From NCBI GenBank assembly GCA_030038125.1, contig JASHPL010000188.1:1-56089 (forward strand): 56,089 nucleotides of DNA. The letters run 5' to 3'. The notes beneath the pieces are model-generated. The model was not told where the DNA came from and did not search any database. It worked only from the letters and a program-made list of their open reading frames with translations. A program made the translations under genes and the position numbers. The DNA comes from Candidatus Sulfotelmatobacter sp. Its GTDB lineage: Bacteria; Acidobacteriota; Terriglobia; Terriglobales; Acidobacteriaceae. Positions 25,719-35,181 of the stretch are shown one piece after another (positions within the stretch are counted from its first letter, which is position 1; every line of letters begins with the position of its first letter).

Positions 25719-25898
25719 ATGGGTGAGTTTTCGCCGTTCCATTGGCTCTTGGTGATTGCGATCGCCCTGTTACTTTTCGGACCCTCCAAATTTGCTTCAC
25801 TGGGCAAAGGGCTGGGTGAAGGCATCCGCAACTTCAAGTCGGCGATGAAGGACGGGGAAGAAAAGAAGGACGAAAAAGCCTCCGAGAAGAAATCGTAG
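25719..25898 (+). CDS. tatA: Twin-arginine translocase subunit TatA/E
   Basis: A 59-residue protein: one N-terminal membrane helix (HWLLVIAIALLLFGPSK), the FGPSKFASLGKGLGEGIRNFK hinge and amphipathic helix (key FGP and LGKGLG residues), and a Lys/Glu-rich cytoplasmic tail. TatA oligomers form the pore for folded Tat substrates. ATG 25719 is used because GGAGGAG at 25709-25714 lies just upstream; the GTG at 25707 is part of that ribosome site. No tatB or tatC is adjacent. Tat-type leaders occur in the window (GH5 at 35182, fusion protein at 21430). Confidence 0.93.
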   Translation: MGEFSPFHWLLVIAIALLLFGPSKFASLGKGLGEGIRNFKSAMKDGEEKKDEKASEKKS

Positions 25899-25957
25899 TC
25901 CTTCCGTCTAGTCTCTGCCTGTCGCGGTAGTTCTTCTCTTTCAGTACTTCTTTTTTT

Positions 25958-26524
25958 TCACTTCAAATTTCCTAGCATCCGATAGACCAGCGGGACCGAC
26001 AATCCCACAACATTGGTGTAATCGCCTTCGATGCGCGGAATCCAGCGCGAAGCCCTGCCTTGGATCGCGTAAGCACCGGCCTTATCCATCGGCTCACCGG
26101 TGGCGATGTACTCTTGAATCTCTTGTTCGGAAATTGCGCACATCGTAACCAGCGTGGATTCGGAAGCCCTATTGATTTGCGGGTTTCCGTTCTTCGCCCC
26201 CGTGACGAGACACACGCCCGTGATCACTTCATGCACACGCCCGGAGAGCAGATGGAGCATGCGCGCCGCGTCGGCCGCGTCCGCTGGCTTGTTGAGGATC
26301 ATGCCATCCGCAACAACGATCGTGTCCGCCCCCAACACCCTGTCATGCGGACGAGAGCGCCAAACCGCGAGCGCCTTTTCCCGCGCCAGACGCTCGGCGC
26401 AATCGCGCGGCGATTCATTGGGGAGTGGGGTTTCGTCGATATGCGCCGGTTCAACGGTAAAGGAAATGCCGGCGCTGCGGAGGAGTTCCTGACGACGCGG
26501 CGAGGCGGAAGCGAGAACCAGCAT
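25958..26524 (-). CDS. maf: Maf-type nucleoside-triphosphate pyrophosphatase
   Basis: Maf proteins hydrolyse non-canonical or pyrimidine NTPs (dTTP/UTP type) to monophosphates and pyrophosphate. The 188-residue product has the signature LASASPRRQELL at residues 4-15, the catalytic-base region GADTIVV with Asp67, and the LSGRVHEVITGV and GAYAIQGRASRWIPRIEGDYTNVVGL motifs (key residues Q, G, D). Normal length. It is convergent with tatA and no promoter is obvious upstream. Confidence 0.93.
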   Translation of the reverse strand: MLVLASASPRRQELLRSAGISFTVEPAHIDETPLPNESPRDCAERLAREKALAVWRSRPHDRVLGADTIVVADGMILNKPADAADAARMLHLLSGRVHEVITGVCLVTGAKNGNPQINRASESTLVTMCAISEQEIQEYIATGEPMDKAGAYAIQGRASRWIPRIEGDYTNVVGLSVPLVYRMLGNLK

Positions 26525-26927
26525 GCAATCCTGATTTTATCGGATGCAGACGAGGTGCTCAGGGAGCGATCAATTCGCTGCGATCCCCCGAGGCGTTCCT
26601 TGATGATCTCGCGGATTTTGCCTCGCCACTGCACGCGACCAACCGGAAAATTCCCACGGCCTTGCAGAATTCTCAAGGCAGTGGAAGGCCTCTTCCACGA
26701 TCTGGCGTCTTTTACGGCGAATGCGCTGGTTCGGCAACGGGAAATTTGAACTTTGAATCCGAACAACTTTCTTTCCATTTCTTCTTCTGATCGCTAAGAT
26801 GGCGGGTCCGAGATTCCAGCGATGCGGAACCTTCCCCGGATCCTCTGGTCGGAGCAAGAACCGCAAACCCGAGCCCGGGCTTCCCACACCGCGATGGGCC
26901 AACTCATCATTTCCTGGGAGACCATTC
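26525..26927. other. 403-base gap between maf and the glycosidase operon
   Basis: This divergent gap should hold the promoters of maf (-) and of the glycosidase operon (+). I see no convincing sigma70 pair, palindrome or RNA gene. A ribosome site GGGAG (26916-26920) at its end supports the GH2 start. Open frames across it have no recognisable product. Confidence 0.5.
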
Positions 26928-29537
26928 ATGTATAGACTCGCCATTCTTCTTACGATTGTTCCGTGCGCCATGCTGACGGTGGTTCCCGCACGTTCCCAAA
27001 CCGGCTTTCAAAAACAAGTGATCGAATTGAACTCGGGCTGGGAATTCCGGCAGGCGCCAGATCCCGGCGCAGCCGAGACGACCTGGAGGCCAGCGCAAGT
27101 TCCCGGCGATGTTCATCTCGATTTGCTGCGCAACAATCTGATCCCCGACCCTTTCTATCGCGACAACGAAGCCAAACTGCAGTGGATTGAGAACGCGAAC
27201 TGGGAATATCGCACGACCGTTCAGGCTACCCCGACATTGCTCGAACACAAAAATGTAGAGCTGGTTTTTGAAGGACTCGACGCCTATGCCCAGGTTTATC
27301 TGAACGAGAAACTGATCCTGACAGCGGACGACATGTTTCTCGAGTGGCGCGTAAACGTGAAATCCGACCTGCACTCGGGCGGCAATCAGCTACGAGTGGT
27401 TTTTCCTTCTCCGATCACGGAGGCGGCCAAAGTCGCTGCCTCGGATAAGTGGAGGGAATATACGCACACGGAAGAGAAAACTTACGTCCGCAAAGCCGCG
27501 TATGAATATGGATGGGACTGGGGTCCGCGATTTGTCACGAGTGGAATTTGGCGGCCCGCCAAACTCGAGGCCTGGAATGACGCGCGCATTTCGAATCTTC
27601 ATATCGCGCAACGGGACGTGACCGCGAGAATGGCGCACCTGACAGCAGAGATCGAAATCACGGCGGCCAATGACGCATCAGGCAGAATTACACTCGCTTA
27701 TGTTCACAAAGGGAAAAAATCGGAAACATCGCTCGACGCCGATTTGCACCCCGGCGTGAATCATTTTGAATTTCCGTTGCAAATCGAGAATCCGGATCTC
27801 TGGTATCCGGCAGGATATGGCGCGCAGCCGCGATACGAGTTCACAGCCGAACTGAAGATTGGGAAGAACGTCGAAGATCAGGCCACCGTTCACACCGGAC
27901 TGCGTTCGATCGTATTGCGCCGCGATCTTGATCAGTGGGGACGCTCTTTCGAGTTCATCATCAACGGCATTCCTATTTTCGGGAAAGGGGCCGACGTCAT
28001 TCCTTTCGACAGCTTTCCCAACCGTGTGACCACCGCGCAATATCGGCGCATTCTCGAATCTGCCCGCGACGCCAATATGAACATGATCCGCCATTGGGGC
28101 GGCGGCTATTACGAAACCGACGAGTTCTACGATTTATGCGACGAACTGGGCATTATGATATGGCAGGATTTTATGTTCGGCAACGACTGGCAGCCCGGCA
28201 CCTATGCTTTCAAGCTGACGGTAGAAAAAGAAGCTGAATATCAAGTTCGCCGGTTGCGCGATCACCCCAGCATCATTATTTTTTGCGGCAACAATGAAAC
28301 GGAAGAGGCCTTCCACTGGCAGGATCGCGACTCGCTCAATACGTCGGCCCGCATGCAGATGTGGCAGGACTATCTCACGGTCTTCAGTGGAATTCTGGCG
28401 CGCACCGTGAATCGACTTGCTCCCGAGACGCCGTATTGGCCGAGCTCTCCGAGTTCCGATTACGAAGAGACCTCAGACAAATTTCAATCCGGCGATTTTC
28501 ACGATTGGAGCGTGTGGCACGGCCGCGTTCCCTTCAGCGAATACGAAAAACACAACCCGCGCTTCATGACCGAATTCGGATTTCAATCCTTTCCGGAAAT
28601 GGCGACCGTGGATGCATTCACGCTTCCCGAAGACCGCACCAGCATTTTTACTCCTGTGATGCTCGCTCATCAGAAAAACAATGAAGGCAACTCGATCATT
28701 CACGATTACATGCTCAAGTATTATTTCGAGCCAAAAGATTTCGCGTCATTCCTCTACGCCAGCCAGGTATTGCAAGCGGAGGGAATCAAGATCGGAGCCG
28801 AGCATCTTCGGCGCAATCGGCCGCGCACCATGGGCTCCATTTATTGGCAGTTGAATGATTGCTGGCCGGTCGCTTCCTGGTCGAGCATTGATTACTACGG
28901 ACGCTGGAAAGCTCTGCAGTACTATGCGCGGCGCTTCTATGCTCCGCTTCTGGTTTCGCCGCACGTGGAAGATGGCAGCTTCAATGTTTATGTGGTCTCG
29001 GACAAGACGACTCCGACTGCTGCTCATCTCCGGGTGCGCCTGATGACGCTGGCGGGCGCAACCGTCAGCGACAAAACTCAAGACATCCAAGTCCCGGATC
29101 TCTCGAGCAAGATTTACCTGCAGCGTCCACTTTCGGAATATGTAAACGCGAACGACACCGACGCTGCGAACATTTTTGCTGTTACCGACCTAATTGTGGA
29201 CGGAAAGAAGGTATCGACGAATCTGGTTTATTTCGTGCCAACGAAGGTGGTCCATCTGCCCGATCCGCAGATCGTGAATGAACTTACGGCAGAAGGCAAT
29301 TCTTACCGCCTGCATTTAACCTCCAAAGCGTTGGCTCGAAGCGTATATGTCACTTCCGGCAATACTGATGCGCAGGTCTCCGACAACTATTTCGACCTGA
29401 TTCCCGGCGATCCGGTTGACATTATGATTCAGAGCAAGGCCGGCATCGAGGAATTGAAAAAAGATCTTAAAGTTATCTCGCTGGTCGACGCGTTCGCGCC
29501 TGCTACGGAAGTTAAATCAGCGGCGGAAGGAAATTGA
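26928..29537 (+). CDS. GH2 family beta-mannosidase
   Basis: An exported 869-residue enzyme that should release mannose from the non-reducing ends of beta-mannosides. Signal peptide residues 1-23 (ending PARSQ). The domain order is jelly roll (about 30-200, with WEYRTTV and LVFEGLDAYAQVYLN), immunoglobulin-like domain, TIM barrel and C-terminal beta domains. The acid/base is Glu457 in CGNNETEEAF and the nucleophile Glu549 in FMTEFGFQSFPE; IRHWGGGYYETDEFYDLCDE (key WGGG) is typical of beta-mannosidases rather than beta-galactosidases. ATG 26928 is chosen over 26799 for its signal peptide and GGGAG site. First gene of a seven-gene operon; the next starts two bases after its stop. Confidence 0.9.
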   Translation: MYRLAILLTIVPCAMLTVVPARSQTGFQKQVIELNSGWEFRQAPDPGAAETTWRPAQVPGDVHLDLLRNNLIPDPFYRDNEAKLQWIENANWEYRTTVQATPTLLEHKNVELVFEGLDAYAQVYLNEKLILTADDMFLEWRVNVKSDLHSGGNQLRVVFPSPITEAAKVAASDKWREYTHTEEKTYVRKAAYEYGWDWGPRFVTSGIWRPAKLEAWNDARISNLHIAQRDVTARMAHLTAEIEITAANDASGRITLAYVHKGKKSETSLDADLHPGVNHFEFPLQIENPDLWYPAGYGAQPRYEFTAELKIGKNVEDQATVHTGLRSIVLRRDLDQWGRSFEFIINGIPIFGKGADVIPFDSFPNRVTTAQYRRILESARDANMNMIRHWGGGYYETDEFYDLCDELGIMIWQDFMFGNDWQPGTYAFKLTVEKEAEYQVRRLRDHPSIIIFCGNNETEEAFHWQDRDSLNTSARMQMWQDYLTVFSGILARTVNRLAPETPYWPSSPSSDYEETSDKFQSGDFHDWSVWHGRVPFSEYEKHNPRFMTEFGFQSFPEMATVDAFTLPEDRTSIFTPVMLAHQKNNEGNSIIHDYMLKYYFEPKDFASFLYASQVLQAEGIKIGAEHLRRNRPRTMGSIYWQLNDCWPVASWSSIDYYGRWKALQYYARRFYAPLLVSPHVEDGSFNVYVVSDKTTPTAAHLRVRLMTLAGATVSDKTQDIQVPDLSSKIYLQRPLSEYVNANDTDAANIFAVTDLIVDGKKVSTNLVYFVPTKVVHLPDPQIVNELTAEGNSYRLHLTSKALARSVYVTSGNTDAQVSDNYFDLIPGDPVDIMIQSKAGIEELKKDLKVISLVDAFAPATEVKSAAEGN

Positions 29538-29539
29538 TC

Positions 29540-31093
29540 ATGAGGAGCCGAATCGCTTTCGGATTCGTTGTTCTGCTTTGCGTTGCCTCGGGTTCATCTC
29601 CGTTCGCTCAAGGTCAGTCGCGTGTTATCCACATCGACGCAGGCAAAGTCACGGGCCGCATTCGCTCGTTTCAAGGCGTGAACGGCCAACCGACTCCTGT
29701 GATGGCAGGTCTGCCGAACCTGGTTACACAGTATAAAGACCTGCACATCGATTTCGTGCGCACGCACGATTTCATGGGGCCAACCGAGATCGACTCTCGC
29801 TATGCAAATGACGATCCACTGCTGGCATGGCTTGTTCCTAACGACGAAGCACGTGCCAAGCTGGTCACCGCCGGCAACGAGAGCACTATCTTTCCGGATT
29901 GGAGCGCCGATGCGGAAAAGCCCGAGAGCTACCGCTTCGGCCCCACCGATAGAGTCATTCAAGCCATCCGCGAAACTGGCGCGCAGGTGTATTACCGCGT
30001 TGGTCGCAGTTGGGGAGCGAACCGAAACCCACCCGCGGATTTCCACAAGTTCGCCGAGATCGTCAAGCACATTGCAATGCATTACAACCAAGGTTGGGCT
30101 AACGGCTTTCATGACAATATTCGTTATTGGGAGTTCTGGAATGAGCCGGAAACTTTCTGGTCCGGAACACCAGATCAGTTTTATTCTTTGTACGAAAAAA
30201 CGGTGCGCGCGCTGAAATCGGTGGATGCGTCGTTGAAAGTGGGTGGCGATGCCAAAGCCATTCCCACCGACGGCGGTCCGTACCGCGAAGGTTTTCTCAA
30301 TTACTGCGCCGCCCACAAGTTGCCGCTGGATTTCTATTCCTGGCACACGTACGCGGACGGTTCGGCCGATCCGTACGATGCGGTCAGAATCGGAAAGGAA
30401 ATTCGAGATCTGCTCGACTCCAAAGGATTCCCCAAGGCGGAAAGCATACTTTCCGAGTGGAATTTGAGCGCAGATTTTACTGATGTTGAAAAACAGTTGC
30501 TCCGCGGACCAGAGAACGCAGCATATATCGACACGGTACTGACCTATCTGCAGGATTCCACAATCAGTCAGGCTGAGTTTTATCGCGGAGACGCAACCTG
30601 GATGGGCCTGTTTGGGCTGCATGGCGAGTACTTCAAGACCGCCTACGCTTTCAAGGCTATGGCTTTGATGCTGCAGACTCCGCAGCGACTCGAAGCGACC
30701 GGTGGGGATACGATCGGCTTTGCTGTTCTCGCCGGCCGGTCCGCGGACGGAAAAACTGTACAGGTCTTGATCAGTAACTACGAAATTCCGCCCGGGTACA
30801 AGCCGCATCAGATGCCTCCGCCCGCTGCCGTGCAAGCGGTGTTGAACGTGGATTTTTCCAGCATGAAATTTCTACCGCGAAGAACGAACATTCATTACGT
30901 GAACAACTCTGGCAATTCGCTAACGATCGATCATCTTCCCTGGGGAAATGCTCCATTCACAGTTAAGCGATTCCGCATCACGAACACTGAGGAGCTCGCA
31001 TTAGTGGAAGAGAAAAAATTCCAAGGCGGAAAACTGGAACTCTCGGATCCCCTGCCGCCGCCGGGCGTGGAGTTGATCATTCTGAAGCGGTGA
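29540..31093 (+). CDS. GH39-like glycoside hydrolase
   Basis: An exported 517-residue retaining glycosidase of clan A. Signal peptide 1-27 (ending PFAQGQ). The barrel shows LHIDFVRTHDFMGPTEID near its start, the acid/base Glu202 in YWEFWNEPE and the nucleophile Glu306 in ILSEWNLS; a beta-sandwich follows from about residue 400. GH39 members are beta-xylosidases, alpha-L-iduronidases and others, so the linkage is uncertain; in this locus a role on hemicellulose or glycan side chains is likely. ATG 29540 is preceded by GGAAGGA (29525-29531), and the gene is translationally close to the GH2 gene. Confidence 0.8.
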   Translation: MRSRIAFGFVVLLCVASGSSPFAQGQSRVIHIDAGKVTGRIRSFQGVNGQPTPVMAGLPNLVTQYKDLHIDFVRTHDFMGPTEIDSRYANDDPLLAWLVPNDEARAKLVTAGNESTIFPDWSADAEKPESYRFGPTDRVIQAIRETGAQVYYRVGRSWGANRNPPADFHKFAEIVKHIAMHYNQGWANGFHDNIRYWEFWNEPETFWSGTPDQFYSLYEKTVRALKSVDASLKVGGDAKAIPTDGGPYREGFLNYCAAHKLPLDFYSWHTYADGSADPYDAVRIGKEIRDLLDSKGFPKAESILSEWNLSADFTDVEKQLLRGPENAAYIDTVLTYLQDSTISQAEFYRGDATWMGLFGLHGEYFKTAYAFKAMALMLQTPQRLEATGGDTIGFAVLAGRSADGKTVQVLISNYEIPPGYKPHQMPPPAAVQAVLNVDFSSMKFLPRRTNIHYVNNSGNSLTIDHLPWGNAPFTVKRFRITNTEELALVEEKKFQGGKLELSDPLPPPGVELIILKR

Positions 31094-31126
31094 ATGTTCT
31101 GGGACGGGACCAAGGCAAGAAGAATT

Positions 31127-31819
31127 ATGAGCACTTGGAGCGGCGACGAAGAACTTTTAACCACGATCCGGCGTGAGTTATTTACCTGCGTCGTGGGCGA
31201 TGTCATGGACAAACTTGGGCTGCAGCACCAGTTCCTTCCTCCGCAGATTCGCCCGCTGCGTCCGGATATGATCTTGATTGGCCGTGCCATGCCGGTGCTT
31301 TCCATCGATGTTTTTGAGGAAAAGGTTACGGGGGCTCACAACCAACTGATGGAGAAGCCGTTCGGGTTGATGCTGGAAGCGCTGGATGACTTGAAGGCCA
31401 ACGAAGTCTATGTCAATACAGGATCATCCCCGCGCAACGCACTTTGGGGCGAGCTGATGACTGTTCGCGCGCGCAAGCTGGGAGCGGCGGGAGCGGTCTT
31501 GAACGGCTATTTGCGCGACACCAAAGCCGTGCTCAAGCTCGATTTTCCCGCCTTCTGTTGGGGATCTTACGCACAGGACTCTGCCCCCCGTTATAAGGTT
31601 GTCGACTTCCGCATTGCGATTGAAATCGGTGCGGTTCGCATACGGCCGGGCGATTTTCTCTTTGGAGATATCGATGGAGTCTGCGTAATTCCGAGCGAAG
31701 CCGCGACAGAGATTTTTACGAAAGCGCTGGAAAAGGCTCGCGGTGAGAAGCTGGTGCGAAAGGCGTTAGAAGAGGGCAGCAGTGCGGTTGCTGCCTTTGA
31801 AAAGCACGGAATCATGTAA
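31127..31819 (+). CDS. RraA-like aldolase/demethylmenaquinone methyltransferase-fold protein
   Basis: A 230-residue protein of the RraA fold, which contains divalent-metal 4-hydroxy-4-methyl-2-oxoglutarate/oxaloacetate aldolases as well as the RNase E inhibitor RraA. Visible: CVVGDVMDKLGLQHQFLPPQIRPLR, the GxLxxD-type GYLRDTKAV motif with the metal/pyruvate-site Arg and Asp, and FGDIDGVCVIPSE. Its place between glycosidases and a dehydrogenase/dehydratase pair points to a metabolic aldolase, plausibly for a 2-keto-3-deoxy sugar acid (inference). The in-frame ATG at 31094, directly after the GH39 stop, is an alternative start that adds 11 residues. Confidence 0.8.
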   Translation: MSTWSGDEELLTTIRRELFTCVVGDVMDKLGLQHQFLPPQIRPLRPDMILIGRAMPVLSIDVFEEKVTGAHNQLMEKPFGLMLEALDDLKANEVYVNTGSSPRNALWGELMTVRARKLGAAGAVLNGYLRDTKAVLKLDFPAFCWGSYAQDSAPRYKVVDFRIAIEIGAVRIRPGDFLFGDIDGVCVIPSEAATEIFTKALEKARGEKLVRKALEEGSSAVAAFEKHGIM

Positions 31820-31845
31820 GAAAGTTTTGCAGAAATACGAAGCCT

Positions 31846-32619
31846 ATGATTCAGATCGATCTTTCCGGCAAGGTGATTCTCATTACGGGCGCGATGGGCG
31901 CGATCGCCGAGCACATGGTGAAGAGACTGAGCGCTGCCGGAGCCACGTTGGTTCTGCTCGATCTCAAGCCCGCGAATGAGGCTCATGAGACTTTGCGGTG
32001 GTGGAAGATTCAGGAAGACAGTTACGTTTACCACTCCCTCGACATCACCGATTCCGCGAGATTGGCTCAGGTAGTAAGTGGCTCGTTCGAACGTTTTCCT
32101 CAGATGGATACTGTCCTGGGACATGCTGGCGGGTGCGGCTTGCATCCTTTCGCCGAAACGTCTGAATCGGAATTCGAGCGCATTTTTCGCTTCAATTTTC
32201 TGGCGCAGGTCGTGCTGACGCGCTGCGTTTTTGCGCAATGGACAAAGCGCAAGATCGCGGGTCATCTGATCTTCACGTCTTCTTATGTGGCACGTGTTCC
32301 GCATACGAAAATTCCTGCTTATGCATCGGCCAAAGCTGCGCTTGAGAATTTGGCCCGCTGCATGGCTCTGGAGTATGCTGCGTCGGGAATTCGCGTCAAC
32401 GTGATTGCACCAGGAAATGTTGCGGCGGGAAGTTCACTCAAAGTTTTTGAGGAAGACGCGGCTTATCGTGATTTCGTGCTCCGCGTGTCGCTAGGGCAAC
32501 GCAACAGCCCTGAGTCGATTGCAGACGCGTTTTTATTTCTGTGTTCGCCTCTTGCGGCGGAGATCAGCGGACAAATCCTCAACGCCGACTACGGCTCGGG
32601 AATCGGGAATCGACTATGA
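31846..32619 (+). CDS. Short-chain dehydrogenase/reductase (SDR)
   Basis: A 257-residue classical SDR. The nucleotide motif is TGAMGAIAEHM (the usual TGxxxGxG ends in Ala), Asp59-like acidic residue LLDLKP follows beta-2, and the active site is FTSSYVARVPHTKIPAYASAKAA with Ser, Tyr and Lys. The acidic residue after beta-2 suggests NAD preference. It is 26 bases after the RraA-like gene and its TGA overlaps the ATG of the next gene, a mannonate dehydratase homologue. Likely substrate: a sugar or sugar acid feeding mannonate, such as fructuronate or mannose; not provable here. Confidence 0.82.
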   Translation: MIQIDLSGKVILITGAMGAIAEHMVKRLSAAGATLVLLDLKPANEAHETLRWWKIQEDSYVYHSLDITDSARLAQVVSGSFERFPQMDTVLGHAGGCGLHPFAETSESEFERIFRFNFLAQVVLTRCVFAQWTKRKIAGHLIFTSSYVARVPHTKIPAYASAKAALENLARCMALEYAASGIRVNVIAPGNVAAGSSLKVFEEDAAYRDFVLRVSLGQRNSPESIADAFLFLCSPLAAEISGQILNADYGSGIGNRL

Positions 32620-33734
32620 AAGTGGGCCTCGGTTTATACCGGCACATGCTGACGCGCGAGTACTACGATTTTGCGCGACAGGCAGGATGCACACATGTTG
32701 TTGTTCACCTGGTGGATTACTTCAACCAGGGCTCGAGCAATCCGCGCCACAACCAGCCCACCGGAGGTAAATATCAGCCTTGGGGAGTTGCAGGCGATCC
32801 CGAAAAACTTTGGACCGTCGCCGAACTGAAAAAGCTACGCAAGGAAATCGAGGATGCAGGTCTCGTTCTCGCGGCCATCGAGAATCTTGATCCCGCCCAT
32901 TGGCACGATGTTCTTTTGGATGGTCCGCGCCGCCCGCGACACATTGAGAACGTAAAGACGATCATCCGGAATATGGGCGAGGCCGGCATTCCAGTCCTCG
33001 GATATAACTTCAGCCTGGCCGGCGTTTGCGGCCGAGTCACGACTTCATCGGGTCGCGGGGGAGCATTGACGGTTGGCATGGATGGTCCCGCCGATGAGCA
33101 ACCCGTGCCCAAGGGCGTGATCTGGAACATGATCTATGACCCAAATGCCGCGCCCGGCACGTTGCCATCAATTTCACACAATGAACTGTGGCGGCGCTTG
33201 CAGCGATTTCTCGAAGATGTGATCCCGGTTGCGGAGCAGGCTGATGTGCGGCTGGCGGCTCATCCGGATGATCCTCCCATGCCGACCATGCGCGGACAGC
33301 CGCGTCTGGTGTATCAGCCGCACATGTACCAGCGCCTGCTCGATCTGGTTCCGAGCCCCACCAATGCGCTGGAACTGTGCGTGGGAACGATCGCGGAAAT
33401 GACAGAGGGAGATGTTCATGAAGCCGTCGATCGGTACAGCGCTCAGCGCAAGATCGCGTACATTCATCTGCGCAATGTGGTAGGGAAGGTTCCACACTAT
33501 CGAGAGACTTTCATCGATGAGGGACAGGTGGACATGGTGCGCATTTTGACAATGTTGAATCGCAATCACTTCGAAGGTGTCGTCATTCCCGACCACACTC
33601 CGCAAATGTCCTGTGCCGCCCCCTGGCATGCGGGGATGGCTCACACGCTAGGCTTCATTCTCGCTGTGAAAGCGATGCTGGAATCTCCGAAGATGGCTCC
33701 AGACGTGGTGACAGAAACAACATCGCGAGGCTGA
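32616..33734 (+). CDS. Mannonate dehydratase family protein (divergent UxuA)
   Basis: A 372-residue TIM-barrel protein of the UxuA family, which dehydrates D-mannonate to 2-keto-3-deoxy-D-gluconate using a divalent metal. Conserved elements: GLGLYRHMLTREYYDFARQAGCTH at the start (key GLGL, GC), GYNFSLAGVCGR, the metal-site LAAHPDDPPMPTMRG, IAYIHLRNV and VIPDHTPQM. It is shorter and clearly different from the second UxuA at 38315, especially in the middle and in having DHTPQM instead of RPDHGH. The start overlaps the SDR stop (ATGA), indicating coupling. The substrate could be another aldonate. Confidence 0.82.
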   Translation: MKVGLGLYRHMLTREYYDFARQAGCTHVVVHLVDYFNQGSSNPRHNQPTGGKYQPWGVAGDPEKLWTVAELKKLRKEIEDAGLVLAAIENLDPAHWHDVLLDGPRRPRHIENVKTIIRNMGEAGIPVLGYNFSLAGVCGRVTTSSGRGGALTVGMDGPADEQPVPKGVIWNMIYDPNAAPGTLPSISHNELWRRLQRFLEDVIPVAEQADVRLAAHPDDPPMPTMRGQPRLVYQPHMYQRLLDLVPSPTNALELCVGTIAEMTEGDVHEAVDRYSAQRKIAYIHLRNVVGKVPHYRETFIDEGQVDMVRILTMLNRNHFEGVVIPDHTPQMSCAAPWHAGMAHTLGFILAVKAMLESPKMAPDVVTETTSRG

Positions 33735-33738
33735 TAAC

Positions 33739-35157
33739 CTGACTTCCCCGCCCACGCAACCGAAGTCGCTCGAGCAAACTCCATCCCGTCCCGCCTCTCG
33801 GGGAGCACTGTTTGTCGCAGCCACAGTTTCCACTCTCGGCGGATTACTTTTCGGATACGACAATATTGTTATCAGCGGCGCAATCGGCTACCTAAGCCGG
33901 CTGTTCCATCTCGACGCGGCCGGAATGGGATGGGCCGCCGGTTGCGCTCTAATCGGGTGCATCGTCGGGTGCGCCTTTGCTGGAACAGTTGCCGATCATC
34001 TCGGAAAGAAAAAAGGACTCGCTCTCTGTGCCGTTTGTTTTGCTCTTTCCTCCGGCGGAATTTTCTTTGCAGCGAGCCTTCATCAATTCGTGATCTGGCG
34101 CCTGATTGGCGGGTTGGGCATCGGTGCCGCTTCGGTCATATCTCCAAATTACATTGCCGAGATTGCCCCCACTCGAGTGCGTGGCCGCTGCGTGACTCTC
34201 TACCAGTTGGGCATAGTCGCCGGAATCCTTGCCGCGGTCTTGGTCAACATGCTGATCCAGCGCATGGGCGATGATTCGTGGAATACGACCGTGGGCTGGC
34301 GATGGATGTTCCTCGCCGGCATCGTACCTGCGCTTTTGTTCGGTGGCATGATTCTTCCGGCTGTGGAGAGTCCGCGCTGGCTGATGAAGATGGGACGTCG
34401 CGATCAAGCCGTCAGTGTGCTGACTCGCGTCAATGGCTCCGCGGTCGCGATGCGCGAGGCTGCCGAAATCGAAAATTCTCTGATGATCGAAGAGGGCCAT
34501 ATCTCGGAGCTGTTCTCGACCTTTCGCCGTCCGTTATTGCTGGGCATCATGTTGGCCGGATTGCAGCAGATCAGCGGGATTACCCCGGTTTTTTCTTTTC
34601 TCCCGGAGATCTTCCGCTCTGCCGGAGCCGCGACCGGCGCTGCCTTTTTTCAGTCCGTGCTGGTGAGCCTCATCAACCTGTTCTTTACCCTGATTGCACT
34701 TTGGCTCGTAGATCGCGCAGGAAGAAAGACGCTGATTCTCGCGGGTACCACGGTGCAGTTTCTCTCATTTCTTCTGGTCGGATGGTTCTATCACGTCCAC
34801 GGCAGTGGACTTGCCGTCCTGATCCTTGTAATGAGTTTCGTGGCCGGGCATGCATTCGGAAACGGCGTGGCATGCTGGGTCATCATTTCAGAAATCTATC
34901 CCACGAAGGTTCGCGGGCGCGGCATGTCGATCGCGACTACCGCACTTTGGCTGGTGGGATATTTGGGGAATCAACTCTTCCCGCTCATGGAGAAGAATCT
35001 CGGATCAGACGGAACCTTCTGGTGTTTCAGCGCCGGAGCTCTGTTGACAATCATTCTCGTCGCCTTGCTGATCCCCGAAACCAAAGGGCGTTCACTTGAA
35101 GAGATCACCAGATTTTGGGCGCCGCAAGGCCAAACGGTGACTTCAGTAGCCGACTAA
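33739..35157 (+). CDS. MFS sugar porter (no canonical start codon)
   Basis: A 12-helix major facilitator of the sugar porter family. Motifs: GGLLFGYD in helix 1, RGRCVTLYQLG after helix 4, PAVESPRWLMKMGR before the central loop, DRAGRKTLILAG and the terminal IPETKGRSLEEI. The first ATG in frame is 33925, but the helix-1 motif lies upstream of it (about 33840-33870), so the gene must start earlier. From the last upstream stop (33709) to 33925 the frame has no ATG, GTG or TTG; CTG 33739, about nine bases after GCGAGG and five after the UxuA stop, is proposed. An indel is the alternative. It probably imports the mono- or oligosaccharide released by the glycosidases. Confidence 0.8.
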   Translation: MTSPPTQPKSLEQTPSRPASRGALFVAATVSTLGGLLFGYDNIVISGAIGYLSRLFHLDAAGMGWAAGCALIGCIVGCAFAGTVADHLGKKKGLALCAVCFALSSGGIFFAASLHQFVIWRLIGGLGIGAASVISPNYIAEIAPTRVRGRCVTLYQLGIVAGILAAVLVNMLIQRMGDDSWNTTVGWRWMFLAGIVPALLFGGMILPAVESPRWLMKMGRRDQAVSVLTRVNGSAVAMREAAEIENSLMIEEGHISELFSTFRRPLLLGIMLAGLQQISGITPVFSFLPEIFRSAGAATGAAFFQSVLVSLINLFFTLIALWLVDRAGRKTLILAGTTVQFLSFLLVGWFYHVHGSGLAVLILVMSFVAGHAFGNGVACWVIISEIYPTKVRGRGMSIATTALWLVGYLGNQLFPLMEKNLGSDGTFWCFSAGALLTIILVALLIPETKGRSLEEITRFWAPQGQTVTSVAD

Positions 35158-35181
35158 TGTCGCGTTATCGAGGTGCGATCG

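Noticed and set aside
26570-26971. 133-codon minus-strand frame in the gap before the GH2 gene
   Set aside because: Overlaps the GH2 signal peptide and ribosome site, and has no recognisable product.
29594-30835. 413-codon open frame on the minus strand
   Set aside because: It is antisense to the GH39 gene, whose signal peptide and both catalytic Glu motifs are clear. The antisense translation has no recognisable domain; high GC third positions explain the open frame.
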